DNA from: Fimenecus sp045633505
GTDB lineage: Bacteria > Bacillota > Clostridia > Oscillospirales > Acutalibacteraceae
Assembly: GCA_045633505.1 (NCBI GenBank)
Contig: JAZQYK010000031.1
Coordinates: 1-35,023, forward strand
DNA length: 35,023 nt
Direction: 5' to 3'
Positions 7,498 through 16,263 of the stretch are shown piece after piece. A program made the position numbers and the translations under genes. The notes under the pieces are model-generated. The model was not told where the DNA came from and did not search any database. It saw only the letters and a program-made list of their open reading frames with translations. Each line of letters begins with the position of its first letter. Within the stretch, counting starts at the first letter, position 1.

Positions 7498-8328
7498 TTA
7501 TATTCCAAAAATTACAATTCTGTCAATATTATTGAAATCATAAATTACTTCTTTTTCAGAATATTTTTCCTTAAACAAAGAAACAACGTCTAAGCTTTGT
7601 CCGTCTCCGCACTCTAAGCCGATAAAGCCACCCGTTTTAACCTTTTCAACCCATTTTCGAGCAATGCAACGATAAAAATCAAGTCCATCAACCCCGCCGT
7701 CAAGCGCGGTTACAGGCTCAAAAAGCACCTCTCTTTGTAATTGGGCAATTTCATTAGCGGGAATATACGGCGGATTGGAAAGAATGATATCTGCATCAGG
7801 GATTTCCGAAAAATCAAATTCAAACAAATCGCCTTGAATAACAAAAGCATTATTAAGATTGTATTTTTCTTTATTTTTATTAAGAAATCTAATTGCTTTT
7901 TCTTCTTTTTCCAGTAAATAAACTTTAGCGTCACTTCTGTGCTTAGCGACAGTTAATCCGATACAGCCAGTCCCTGCGCAAAGGTCATATATCACAGGAT
8001 TTTTAATTTCTTTGATTCGTTCAAGGGCAAATTCAACCAATTCTTCTGTTTCAGGTCTCGGAATAAGCACACCCTCGCCAACAAAAAAAGTTAAATCATA
8101 AAAATCCCATTGACCGATTATATATTGAAGCGGCTCTGATTTTTTTCTTCTTAAAACCGCATCTTCAATTATCTCAATCTGTTCACTGTTGATTGCAACT
8201 GAATTTATTATAAGCTGTGTTTTGCCGATATTCAAAAGAGATTCAAATAAACAAAGCGCTTCAAATTCGGCTTCTTCGGTAAAGGCAAGTTCTGTAACCG
8301 TCTTATTATATAGTTCTTTTGCAGTCAT
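7498..8328 (-). CDS. prmC: Peptide chain release factor N5-glutamine methyltransferase
   Basis: PrmC (HemK) methylates the glutamine of the GGQ motif in release factors RF1/RF2, using S-adenosylmethionine. The sequence shows LIPRPETEELVEFAL near residue 87, the SAM-binding loop DLCAGTGCIGLTVAK near 115-129, and the catalytic NPPYIP near 183-188. The N-terminal helical domain is intact, and 276 residues is normal length. The ATG overlaps the DUF1385 stop (TAATG). DUF1385 followed by prmC is a conserved Firmicute pair; the release factor gene prfA, often next, is absent here. Confidence 0.95.
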   Translation of the reverse strand: MTAKELYNKTVTELAFTEEAEFEALCLFESLLNIGKTQLIINSVAINSEQIEIIEDAVLRRKKSEPLQYIIGQWDFYDLTFFVGEGVLIPRPETEELVEFALERIKEIKNPVIYDLCAGTGCIGLTVAKHRSDAKVYLLEKEEKAIRFLNKNKEKYNLNNAFVIQGDLFEFDFSEIPDADIILSNPPYIPANEIAQLQREVLFEPVTALDGGVDGLDFYRCIARKWVEKVKTGGFIGLECGDGQSLDVVSLFKEKYSEKEVIYDFNNIDRIVIFGI

Positions 8329-9305
8329 TAAATTTTGTCATCCTCCGGATTATCGGTAATAACCGCTTTGATTGATTCAATCGCCACTTCAATTATATCA
8401 TCAGTCGGCTCAACAGTCGTAATTCGTTGCATAAGCAAACCCGGATATGAAAGTATCTTTACAAAAACGTTCTCGTGCTTCCCTGCAAATTTGATAAATT
8501 CATATCCAATACCCATAACCAATGGTAAAATAGCGATTTTTATAAGCATCCAAAGAAGTTTATTGATGTTTTGAAGTTCAGGAAAAATCACAACTAAAGA
8601 AAACGACAAAAACATACTTATAATGAGCATAACAAACATAAACGCTGTACCGCATCTTGGATGAAATCTCGACATTTTCCTAACATTATCCACAGTTAAT
8701 TCAAGGCCGTTTTCATAACAGAAAATTGTTTTATGCTCTGCACCGTGATACATAAAAACGCGCTTAATCATATCCATTTTTGAGACAAAAAACATATATA
8801 AAATAAAAATTATAATTCTGAGTACGCCTTCAAATAACGGATGATATTTTGCAAGACTGACATTTTTTAATATGTAATCGTCAAATAAATCGACACAAAG
8901 AGTTGGCAGATACATAAAAATCAAAAATGCAAGTCCCACGCCAAGAATTGAAGAAATCACGCCGACAATTGCCATCATTTTTTCGCCCATATGGTCATTT
9001 AACCAACGGTCAAGTTTTGACATTTCTTCTTCTTTTTCATCTTCAGTTAAGGTTTTGTCGGCAGATTTCATAAGATATTTATAGCCAGTTATCATTGACT
9101 CAATAAATCCAGCCACACCTCGAATTAAAGGCCATCCGAGAATTCTGCATTTTTCTTTCATCGGAATATACTCTTCAAGCTCAGTTTCAATTGTACCGTC
9201 AGGTAAACGAACTGACATAGCATTCCCCTTTGGTCCTCGCATCATTATTCCTTCAATAAGAGCCTGACCGCCGATTGAGGTTTTATGTTTAGTATTGTTA
9301 CTCAA
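8328..9305 (-). CDS. DUF1385 membrane protein (YqhQ family)
   Basis: This 325-residue membrane protein opens with the family signature SIGGQALIEGIMMRGP (residues 10-25). It has several transmembrane segments (for example about 113-134, 160-180, 220-240 and 248-268). FMYHGAEHKTIFCYE and RFHPRCGTAFMFVM are conserved in DUF1385 proteins. The function is unknown; YqhQ-like proteins are widespread in Firmicutes and usually adjoin prmC, as here. It follows the histidine kinase gene by two bases, so it is in the same transcript. Confidence 0.9.
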   Translation of the reverse strand: MSNNTKHKTSIGGQALIEGIMMRGPKGNAMSVRLPDGTIETELEEYIPMKEKCRILGWPLIRGVAGFIESMITGYKYLMKSADKTLTEDEKEEEMSKLDRWLNDHMGEKMMAIVGVISSILGVGLAFLIFMYLPTLCVDLFDDYILKNVSLAKYHPLFEGVLRIIIFILYMFFVSKMDMIKRVFMYHGAEHKTIFCYENGLELTVDNVRKMSRFHPRCGTAFMFVMLIISMFLSFSLVVIFPELQNINKLLWMLIKIAILPLVMGIGYEFIKFAGKHENVFVKILSYPGLLMQRITTVEPTDDIIEVAIESIKAVITDNPEDDKI

Positions 9306-9307
9306 TT

Positions 9308-10735
9308 TTATTTACTCCTTGCTCTGTAATTTTTTGGCAAAATCAAGGTTGTGGTTGTACCTTTTCCAATTTTACTGTCAATTAACATTTCACCGTTATG
9401 AAGTTTGATAATTTCATCGGTGACAGCCAAACCTATACCACTGCCTCTTTCACTATTGTTTGCTTTATAAAATTTTTCCCGAATTCGAGGCAAATCATTC
9501 TTTGAAATCCCGCATCCGTTATCTGAAATTGTAATTTTAATTGAATTATTTGCATTTTCAAGTGAAACTTTAACAAAACCGCCTTTTTTATTATATTTGA
9601 AACTATTATCTATAATATTTACAAACGCTTGTTTAAGTCGGTTTGCATCACCCGTTATTTTAAGCTGATTTGCAGATATTTCAGTTATTAACTGAATATT
9701 TTCTCTTTCAGACCTTTCGCGGAACACTTCAAGTATATCGGGAAGTTCTTTCGTTATATCCACGATTCCGTTTTTCAACGAAAGTTTACCACTTTCCATT
9801 CTTGAGAAATCAAGTAATTCTTCAACAAGTGAAGTTAGTCGTTCCGACTCGTTAACAATTACGTTTATTCCCTTATCAATAATTTCCTCGTCGTTATTAT
9901 CCATTCCGTAACGAATTGTTTCACCCCAACCCTTAATAGCGGTTAACGGAGTCCTTAATTCATGAGAAATTGTAGAAATAAACTCATTTTTCATTCTTTC
10001 AGCTTCGCCAATTTCATAAGCCATATTATTGATTGTGTCACAAAGCTGACCGATTTCATCATTATATTTATGCGGTTCAATGGAAACGTTAAAATCACCT
10101 TTGGCAATTTTTGAAGCCGTTTCATTGATTTTTTTAACGGGATTTATAATTGACTTTACAAAATAAGCGCCTGATTTGTAAACAAAGAAAACAAAAGTCA
10201 ACACCATCAACGTCAGCAGAAGATATATCTGTTTTAGCTGGTTATCAATATCGTTAAGTGAGATTATATATCTGACTGCGCCGCTAGCAGTGCCGTCAAC
10301 TTCAGGAAGAAGATATGACAACGCCATAACTTTTTCGCCGTTCTGCATATAGCCTGTCCAAACACCTTTTCCGTCAGGACTAATCTTGGCATAATCGTAA
10401 TCGGGATAATCTTCACCGCTTACTGAGAAGCCTGTTGAAGAAACAACCACTCTGCCGTTTTCATCAATAACCCATACTTCCATTATGTGTTTATCAGAAA
10501 AGTTATCCACAAATCGATGAGCTAATTTATTAAAGGATTCATCTGAAATCGGTGCGGAAGAAACGAAAGCAGAAACAACCATTGACGTAGCGCGAGAATT
10601 TAAAGTCATTTTTACAGAATTGTAGTATTGATTTTTAAGAACTACACCAATTGCAATGCCAATTATGATAATAACAATAATGATTCCTGAAAGAACTGAC
10701 AATGCCCATCTCTTAACAATATTGTTTTTTATCAT
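9308..10735 (-). CDS. Sensor histidine kinase with extracellular domain and HAMP
   Basis: Layout over 475 residues: TM helix 1 (about 11-33), an extracytoplasmic domain (34-168) with a Cache/PAS-like stretch VWVIDENGRVVVSS, TM helix 2 (about 170-188), and HAMP (about 190-245). The HisKA H-box STISHELRTPLTAIKGW follows, with His258 as the phospho-acceptor. A HATPase_c domain has an N-box (NIIDNSFKYN), G1 (DNGCGISKND) and G2 (GSGIGLAVTDEIIKLHNG). It is a complete kinase related to the PhoR/WalK/ResE group. It lies 18 bases after its response regulator, so the two are a cognate pair. The signal is unknown; the lipoprotein encoded just upstream could take part in sensing. Confidence 0.95.
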   Translation of the reverse strand: MIKNNIVKRWALSVLSGIIIVIIIIGIAIGVVLKNQYYNSVKMTLNSRATSMVVSAFVSSAPISDESFNKLAHRFVDNFSDKHIMEVWVIDENGRVVVSSTGFSVSGEDYPDYDYAKISPDGKGVWTGYMQNGEKVMALSYLLPEVDGTASGAVRYIISLNDIDNQLKQIYLLLTLMVLTFVFFVYKSGAYFVKSIINPVKKINETASKIAKGDFNVSIEPHKYNDEIGQLCDTINNMAYEIGEAERMKNEFISTISHELRTPLTAIKGWGETIRYGMDNNDEEIIDKGINVIVNESERLTSLVEELLDFSRMESGKLSLKNGIVDITKELPDILEVFRERSERENIQLITEISANQLKITGDANRLKQAFVNIIDNSFKYNKKGGFVKVSLENANNSIKITISDNGCGISKNDLPRIREKFYKANNSERGSGIGLAVTDEIIKLHNGEMLIDSKIGKGTTTTLILPKNYRARSK

Positions 10736-10753
10736 ATCAGCACCACCTTTATT

Positions 10754-11458
10754 TTAAATTATCCATTTATACCCCATACCCCAGACAGTTGTGAGATGTT
10801 TAGGCTGTGACGGTTCATCTTCAATTTTATTTCTCAATCTATGAATATTAACGTCAACAACTTTTTCATCACCATAATAAGTATTACCCCAAACAAAGTT
10901 GAGAATATCTTTTCTGTCAAGGGCAACGTTGGGGTTCGCAAAAAAGTATTCAATAATCTGAAATTCTACTTGAGTTAACTCAACGGGTTCACCGTATTTT
11001 GTAAGAGAATGACTTCTTAAATCAAGAACAAATTCATTAAGTTCAATTGAATTATCGTCTTTGACTTCTTCTTCAGGCACAACTGTCAGCGCCACACGGC
11101 GATAAACGGCATCAATTCGCGCCATAAGTTCAGATGGTGAAAACGGCTTTATAACATAGTCGTCGGCACCAACCATCAAACCCGTTACCTTGTCCATTTC
11201 CTGAGTCCTTGCCGTAAGCATTATAATACCTACTCGTTTACTTTTGCTTCTGATGTATTTGCATACTTCCAAGCCATCAACCGTCGGCATCATTATATCA
11301 AGAATCGCAATATCAATTTTTGATGAATACTTATCAAAAAGTTTAATTGCCTCCTCACCGTTCGAAGCTTCAATAACTTCATATCCGCTTCTGTGAAGAT
11401 TTATGACAACAAAATCTCGAATTGATACTTCATCCTCTGCAATCAAAACATACTTCAT
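10754..11458 (-). CDS. OmpR/PhoB-family response regulator
   Basis: A 234-residue regulator with a receiver domain (1-120): acidic pocket Glu8-Asp9, phosphorylation site Asp54 in LDIMMP, Thr82 and Lys104 in YVIKPF. The C-terminal winged helix (about 135-234) has VELTQVEFQIIEYFFANP and the recognition-helix region KVVDVNIHRLRNKIE, then the GMGYKW hairpin. It is the partner of the kinase encoded just downstream. GGAGAA lies upstream of the ATG, and 10 bases separate it from the lipoprotein gene. Target genes cannot be deduced, although autoregulation of the cdaA operon is a reasonable hypothesis. Confidence 0.95.
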   Translation of the reverse strand: MKYVLIAEDEVSIRDFVVINLHRSGYEVIEASNGEEAIKLFDKYSSKIDIAILDIMMPTVDGLEVCKYIRSKSKRVGIIMLTARTQEMDKVTGLMVGADDYVIKPFSPSELMARIDAVYRRVALTVVPEEEVKDDNSIELNEFVLDLRSHSLTKYGEPVELTQVEFQIIEYFFANPNVALDRKDILNFVWGNTYYGDEKVVDVNIHRLRNKIEDEPSQPKHLTTVWGMGYKWII

Positions 11459-11468
11459 AATAATTCTC

Positions 11469-12821
11469 CTAATTGATTATTACAAAATTTGAAACAAATT
11501 CTTCTTCACTAAACTCAGCCGATTCATTGTATATGTATGCATACACAAAAACACCGTCTTCGTCAAATTTCGTGAAATCGCCATTATAATCTTCCCAATC
11601 AGTCGTTGTAAACACCTTTAAAGTAAATAACTCCTGTTCAGAGACGTCGTCTGCTTTACAGACAAATTTCAGTGTCGAATTATCAACGTAATAGGATGCA
11701 AAAATTTTCTCGTTCCACTCGTCAGGAAAAACGTAATAATAATTCAATAAAACATTGTAAAGACATTTAAAATCCGTTTTCAAGCCTTCTTCATCAAATT
11801 CAGACCATACCGTGAGGAAAAGCGATGAAGGCTCAGCGCCTGTATTTGAAAAACTTGTTCCTCCGTTTAATATTTCAAGAGTCGGAATTTCAATAATTCC
11901 ATCATTATCAATATCAGAACTGAAAATTTGAGAAGTACGAATCGTTATAGGCTTTTCAGAAACGTTTGATTCATACAAAGGCAGAGAAATCTGAAAATCT
12001 TCATGACTAATATCAACTATTTCGGTAATATAAGTATTTTCACTAACCAAACCATCAATAAAAACCCTTGTCTTCCCATTAAAAGAATCGGTTACGACGT
12101 TGTATATTTCAAGCATATTGGTTAGAATCAACGAACTGTCCATTGTGATTGAATAATCTTCAGCAAACTCTATTATTCTTGCAGTCGTTCTGTTTTCTTT
12201 GTTCGCAAGATTTATGTTAATTAACAGTAATTCTTCAGAATTATCATTATTAAAGTCGTCGATATACAGCTTTGTAAAGTACTCACTTTTCATTAGAGTC
12301 AAGTTGTTGCCTGAATAACTATACAAAGTCAAAACGCGGTTGCCGTTATAAGAAAGTGAGTTGGAAATCGCTCTTTGATTATCCGTGCTGAACGTCCACG
12401 AAATAATTATCTCAAAAATCTTATCGCCGTTTACATCGGCAAAATCAATTGCATAGATTTCTTCGCCGCGGCCCTTAATTGTTTGGACTTTTGTCCAATC
12501 GCTATCAACCTTTTTAAAAACACTGCAGCAAGCCACTTCGCTTGTTGAAGGTTCAGAATAAAACACTAAAGCCTCTGATTGCTCATCATTATCTAAATCA
12601 TAGAACAAAAAAGATGAACGGTTATCACCGCTAATAGCATTTTTCATAATTACAGCTTCAGGATTATCAAGTGTTTCTTCAAACGCTTGTTGAAGCTCAC
12701 TGTTTTCACCGCTAAGTTTCGGCGGACGCATTAAATTATCAACGGAAACAATTGAGTACTCACAGCCCGAAAGAGACAGACAGATTATTAAAATAACTAT
12801 AAAAGATAATATTTTTTTCAT
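11469..12821 (-). CDS. Lipoprotein of unknown function with Asp-rich FG-GAP/VCBS-like loops
   Basis: The N-terminus is a lipoprotein signal peptide with lipobox LSGC (Cys20), so the protein should be anchored on the outer face of the membrane. The body is beta-rich and carries at least four Asp-rich loops at regular places: DLDNDEQSEA (about 75-84), DVNGDKIFEI (129-138), DFNNDNSEEL (189-198) and DIDNDGIIEI (303-312). These resemble calcium-binding loops of FG-GAP/VCBS beta-propellers, which may bind ions or cell-wall ligands. It lies between cdaR and the two-component pair in one tight operon, so it may help sense the cell surface. No enzymatic motif is seen. Confidence 0.75.
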   Translation of the reverse strand: MKKILSFIVILIICLSLSGCEYSIVSVDNLMRPPKLSGENSELQQAFEETLDNPEAVIMKNAISGDNRSSFLFYDLDNDEQSEALVFYSEPSTSEVACCSVFKKVDSDWTKVQTIKGRGEEIYAIDFADVNGDKIFEIIISWTFSTDNQRAISNSLSYNGNRVLTLYSYSGNNLTLMKSEYFTKLYIDDFNNDNSEELLLININLANKENRTTARIIEFAEDYSITMDSSLILTNMLEIYNVVTDSFNGKTRVFIDGLVSENTYITEIVDISHEDFQISLPLYESNVSEKPITIRTSQIFSSDIDNDGIIEIPTLEILNGGTSFSNTGAEPSSLFLTVWSEFDEEGLKTDFKCLYNVLLNYYYVFPDEWNEKIFASYYVDNSTLKFVCKADDVSEQELFTLKVFTTTDWEDYNGDFTKFDEDGVFVYAYIYNESAEFSEEEFVSNFVIIN

Positions 12822-12840
12822 AATCTGTCTCCTTTATAAT

Positions 12841-14148
12841 TTATTTCGGCGAAACCTTTACTTTAACGTCATATTTACCGGAACCCCAGCAATTGTAATC
12901 ACCGTTTATAATTGCACGTGCCTGAATTGTTTTTGTATCTTCAGAAATAACCTTATCCGCTGTGTCAATCTGTAATACAATATCTTCAGCAGTCAAAGTT
13001 TCAAGGCTTTCGGACGGACCGATAACCGTAACGGAAAACTCTTTGTTATTTTCAAGAGTAACATTATAATCTTCACGTGTATTTTTTACGGTAATCTTTG
13101 AAGCAGGAACAACAAAGGTTTTGGTTTCCATATCCCCTGCATTTATTCTTATTTTGAAATTTTTAACGGACTCATCAACAATCTTAAAAGAATTGATTGA
13201 AGATGCATCTACGTTAAACGTGTTATAGTTATTAGCGATATCGGAAAAATCTATTGTATCCACAACAAAATACTTTGTCGTTTCTATCGCATCAACCGGT
13301 ACTGCAACCTTTATGCTTGATGGATAAACTGTATAAGACAACGGATTGTCAATGTAGTAAGACGGAGCATTTTTAAATTCAATTGCCGTTGGCAAAGAAA
13401 CTACTTTAAGTACGGGAATTGTCATTGTAATTTCCGCTTCATCAACAGCCATTTTTGAATACTTCAAATCAGCGCCGTCATTAGTAACCAGAGTAATTAC
13501 AGGCGCAAACGTAGTTGTCTTTTGAAGAACTTCATTTATCGTAGCAGTTGCGATAATACCTGTAATACGGTTTATTTCAGTTGTCGGTCCGCTAACCGTA
13601 ACCGTGTTTTTGGAAAATACTATATCACCCATTAAACAGCCTTCGGGAATATAACTTTCAAGCGTTGAATCAACGTTTCCGTTAAGGGACAGTTCAACTT
13701 CCTTGTATGTATCAAAGAATACTTCAATATAAGTTGATGAAACAGATGAAATAGTAAATTCTTCAGAATCGTCAACGGGAGTCACCTTAAGCTGTAAAGT
13801 TTTTGTTCCCGCACTATCAACGTAATTTGTGTTTGCTTCAACCTTTATGTCGTCGGCAGTCAAATTGGAAAGAATATATTTCTTGCCTGTTACGGTAACG
13901 TCAACGGTAAACTCTGATTCACCAAAAATTTGCAAGTTCAACTGTTGGGGAATACTGTTTTCAAGGTTGATTGTAACGGGTACTTTCGTAATAACCGTCT
14001 GTATTTCAGGACTTTTTTCAATTGCCACCCACATCCAGATTACGAATGAAATAGCTACGGACAAAAACATTAAAAATCTGTTATTATGCAAAATGGTTGA
14101 AAATGAAAAAGTGCTTTTCTTTACATCTTGATTTACGTTATTTTTCAT
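12841..14148 (-). CDS. cdaR: YbbR-domain protein, regulator of diadenylate cyclase (CdaR)
   Basis: A 435-residue protein with one N-terminal transmembrane helix (about residues 24-43, FLMFLSVAISFVIWMWVAIE) followed by repeated extracellular YbbR domains. The repeats are visible as recurring strands such as TVTGKKYILSNLTADDIKVE, TVSGPTTEINRITGI and TVIGPSESLETLTAEDIVLQ. CdaR binds and modulates the membrane c-di-AMP synthase CdaA. I use the ATG at 14148, which has GAGGTGG upstream and overlaps the cdaA stop by 11 bases; the frame is open to 14205 but that start lies deep in cdaA with no such site. No glmM follows, unlike the usual cdaA-cdaR-glmM order. Confidence 0.92.
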   Translation of the reverse strand: MKNNVNQDVKKSTFSFSTILHNNRFLMFLSVAISFVIWMWVAIEKSPEIQTVITKVPVTINLENSIPQQLNLQIFGESEFTVDVTVTGKKYILSNLTADDIKVEANTNYVDSAGTKTLQLKVTPVDDSEEFTISSVSSTYIEVFFDTYKEVELSLNGNVDSTLESYIPEGCLMGDIVFSKNTVTVSGPTTEINRITGIIATATINEVLQKTTTFAPVITLVTNDGADLKYSKMAVDEAEITMTIPVLKVVSLPTAIEFKNAPSYYIDNPLSYTVYPSSIKVAVPVDAIETTKYFVVDTIDFSDIANNYNTFNVDASSINSFKIVDESVKNFKIRINAGDMETKTFVVPASKITVKNTREDYNVTLENNKEFSVTVIGPSESLETLTAEDIVLQIDTADKVISEDTKTIQARAIINGDYNCWGSGKYDVKVKVSPK

Positions 14149-15013
14149 TTTTACCACCTCTGAATATCTTCTTAATTTTGCTTTCTTCGTTATTCGTCTT
14201 AACACATCCCTGCATCAATGCTTCACGAAGGTCACCGTCGGAAACGTTTCTCGTAAGAACTCCTTTTTCTGCAATTGAAATAGCGCCCGTTTCTTCAGAA
14301 ACAATCGCCACAATCGCATCACTGGACTCGCTCATTCCGATAGCCGCGCGATGACGAGTTCCGAGTTCGCTTCCAACAGCCTTTGCAGTTAACGGAAGAA
14401 TACAACCGGCAGCTACCACTCTGCCATCTTTAATTACGGTAGCACCGTCGTGCATCGGTGCCTTCGGGAAAAAGATGTTACAAATCAATTCCGTTGTCAC
14501 AGCCGCATCAAGTGCGGTGCCTGTTTTTGAAATTTCGCCTAAAAGAGCTTCTCTCTCAAATACAATCAACGCACCTATTTTTTTATCACTCATTTCGGCG
14601 CACGCTTTACATACACAGTTAATTGAATTTAAAATTCTCTCTTGCAATTCACTTTCGTCTCTGTTTTTAAGATTTAAAAAATTAAGATTAGAAACCGAGC
14701 TTCTTCCCATACTTTCAAGAGCATGTCTGATTTCAGGTGAAAAAATTATAACAAGAATTATAAACAAATTACCAAATACATAATTCAGAATAAATTTACT
14801 TGCCTGCATTTCAAATGCGCTGACCAATGCAAATACGGCGGCAAGCAATATAACGCCTTTTGCTAATTGAATGGCCCTAGTTTCTCTAATCAGCTTAATT
14901 GCACTGTAAATAACAAAAGCAACCAGTATAACGTCAAAAAAGTCGCTTAAACTGTCAAACGAAAACAATGCTTTTTTTAATTGTTCAAAATTTTCTGCAA
15001 AGGTTAACAACAT
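14138..15013 (-). CDS. cdaA: Membrane diadenylate cyclase (CdaA)
   Basis: CdaA makes cyclic di-AMP from two ATP. The chosen ATG at 15013 gives 291 residues with three membrane helices (about 26-41, 51-67, 74-91) and then a DisA_N catalytic domain. The catalytic motifs are present: DGA at 189-191 (APMHDGATVI) and RHR at 220-222 (GTRHRAAIGMSE). The longer frame, open to 15112, adds a non-family N-terminus and would cover the promoter and palindromes. The ribosome binding site AGGAAGAG is at 15021-15028. It is the first gene of the cdaA-cdaR-lipoprotein-two-component operon. Confidence 0.95.
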   Translation of the reverse strand: MLLTFAENFEQLKKALFSFDSLSDFFDVILVAFVIYSAIKLIRETRAIQLAKGVILLAAVFALVSAFEMQASKFILNYVFGNLFIILVIIFSPEIRHALESMGRSSVSNLNFLNLKNRDESELQERILNSINCVCKACAEMSDKKIGALIVFEREALLGEISKTGTALDAAVTTELICNIFFPKAPMHDGATVIKDGRVVAAGCILPLTAKAVGSELGTRHRAAIGMSESSDAIVAIVSEETGAISIAEKGVLTRNVSDGDLREALMQGCVKTNNEESKIKKIFRGGKNEK

Positions 15014-15035
15014 AATCTCACTCTTCCTAAAAAAA

Positions 15036-15049
15036 TACAATATATTGTA
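15036..15049. promoter_or_regulatory. Downstream copy of palindrome in cdaA leader
   Basis: TACAATATATTGTA is a perfect 14-base palindrome located 7 bases upstream of the cdaA ribosome binding site. Its 12-base core ACAATATATTGT is repeated exactly at 15096-15107. In the predicted leader RNA the two copies could also pair with each other. It is either a second operator half of a repressor system or an RNA element. Confidence 0.5.
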
Positions 15050-15095
15050 AAATATCCGTAATTTCATCATAAAAAACGTACAGATATACATATTC

Positions 15096-15107
15096 ACAAT
15101 ATATTGT
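15096..15107. promoter_or_regulatory. Upstream copy of palindrome, overlapping the cdaA -10 box
   Basis: ACAATATATTGT is a perfect palindrome covering five bases of the predicted -10 hexamer TACAAT and the probable start point of transcription. A protein bound here would block the promoter. The centre-to-centre distance to the downstream copy is 59 bp. The binding protein is unknown. Confidence 0.5.
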
Positions 15108-15131
15108 ATCACAACTTATTTTATTTTGCAA
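15103..15131 (-). promoter_or_regulatory. Predicted sigma-A promoter of the cdaA operon
   Basis: Read on the minus strand, TTGCAA (15131-15126), a 17-base spacer and TACAAT (15108-15103) match the vegetative consensus well. The -35 box lies in the last codons of the cysteine desulfurase gene. The predicted leader is about 80 bases. Confidence 0.6.
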
Positions 15132-16263
15132 TTTTTCTTACACATTTTATTAAAAAATCTATATCATTTTTTTTAGTAAAGAATGACGGAGAGACTCTGA
15201 CTGTACCGCTGTCTAAAGTATTCATCTTTTTGTGCGCCAACGGAGAACAATGCAGTCCTGCCCTGACAGCAACGTTATACCCCGACAGTTGTCTTGCTAC
15301 TTTTTCACTGTGAAGGCCGTTAACGTTAAACGACAGCACGGGTGCCAAATTATTCCAACCGTTATAGCTGTCACAATAAACGTTAATTTTATCGTTATTT
15401 CTCAAATAATTTCTTAACTCGGATACAACAAGGTTTTCGTGCTTGTATATTTTATCAATACCAACAGAATTTATAAAGTCAATACCGCTTTTCAATGCAA
15501 TGATACCTTGTATATTCGGCGTACCGCTCTCAAACTTATCGGGTGTCACTTCAGGCTGAGTTTTCGAAGACGAGTTGCTACCCGTTCCGCCTTCAATAAT
15601 CGTATTAAGCTTTACATTTTCTTTAACTAACAATACACCTGTGCCACTGAGTCCGTATAAGCCTTTATGACCCGAACAACATAAAACGTCAATACAGCTG
15701 TTATCAAAGTCAATGGGTATTATTCCGCTTATCTGTGCAGCATCTAAAATAAAAAGTTTCCCATAATCATGAGCTATCTGTGCAATAGCCTTGAATGGCG
15801 GAATAATTCCAAACACGTTTGATGCTCCCGAGCATATAACGGCAACGGTATTGCTTCTTATAGCATTTGAAAAATTCTTAATTGTGTCTATATCGTCTTT
15901 TTCTACTCTTGCGACTGAATAATCACAAAATCCGACACTTTTTAATTTTTCTAACGGTCGAACAACTGCATTATGCTCTAAATCAGAAATAACGAAATGA
16001 GCACCTTTTTGCGCTAATCCTTTAATTGCCATATTCAAAGAGGTTGTGCAATTATACGTAAAAATAACGTTCTCAACATTTTTACAATTGAAAAAATCCG
16101 CAACCGCTTTGCGAGTTTCATAAATTTTTTCAGAAGTTCTGATTGCCATATTATATGACCCTCTGCCAGCATTAGCGCCATAATATTTTAACCCATAGTT
16201 TATTGCATTATATACGATTTTCGGTTTTGGATAAGTTGTAGCACTGTTATCTAAATAAATCAT
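15121..16263 (-). CDS. Cysteine desulfurase-like class V aminotransferase
   Basis: A PLP enzyme of the NifS/SufS/CsdA superfamily, of the group often annotated as cysteine desulfurase or selenocysteine lyase. Clear motifs: YLDNSATTYPKP at the start, the PLP lysine in CCSGHKGLYGLSGTG (about residue 201), a long loop with SGTPNIQGI, and the catalytic-cysteine region RAGLHCSPLAHKKM near 340. It probably frees sulfur (or selenium) from cysteine (or selenocysteine). I chose the ATG at 16263, which overlaps the DUF3343 stop as TGATG; a GTG one codon earlier is also possible. No iscU/sufU scaffold is nearby, so it is not a standard Isc/Suf operon. The exact substrate is uncertain. Confidence 0.88.
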   Translation of the reverse strand: MIYLDNSATTYPKPKIVYNAINYGLKYYGANAGRGSYNMAIRTSEKIYETRKAVADFFNCKNVENVIFTYNCTTSLNMAIKGLAQKGAHFVISDLEHNAVVRPLEKLKSVGFCDYSVARVEKDDIDTIKNFSNAIRSNTVAVICSGASNVFGIIPPFKAIAQIAHDYGKLFILDAAQISGIIPIDFDNSCIDVLCCSGHKGLYGLSGTGVLLVKENVKLNTIIEGGTGSNSSSKTQPEVTPDKFESGTPNIQGIIALKSGIDFINSVGIDKIYKHENLVVSELRNYLRNNDKINVYCDSYNGWNNLAPVLSFNVNGLHSEKVARQLSGYNVAVRAGLHCSPLAHKKMNTLDSGTVRVSPSFFTKKNDIDFLIKCVRKIAK

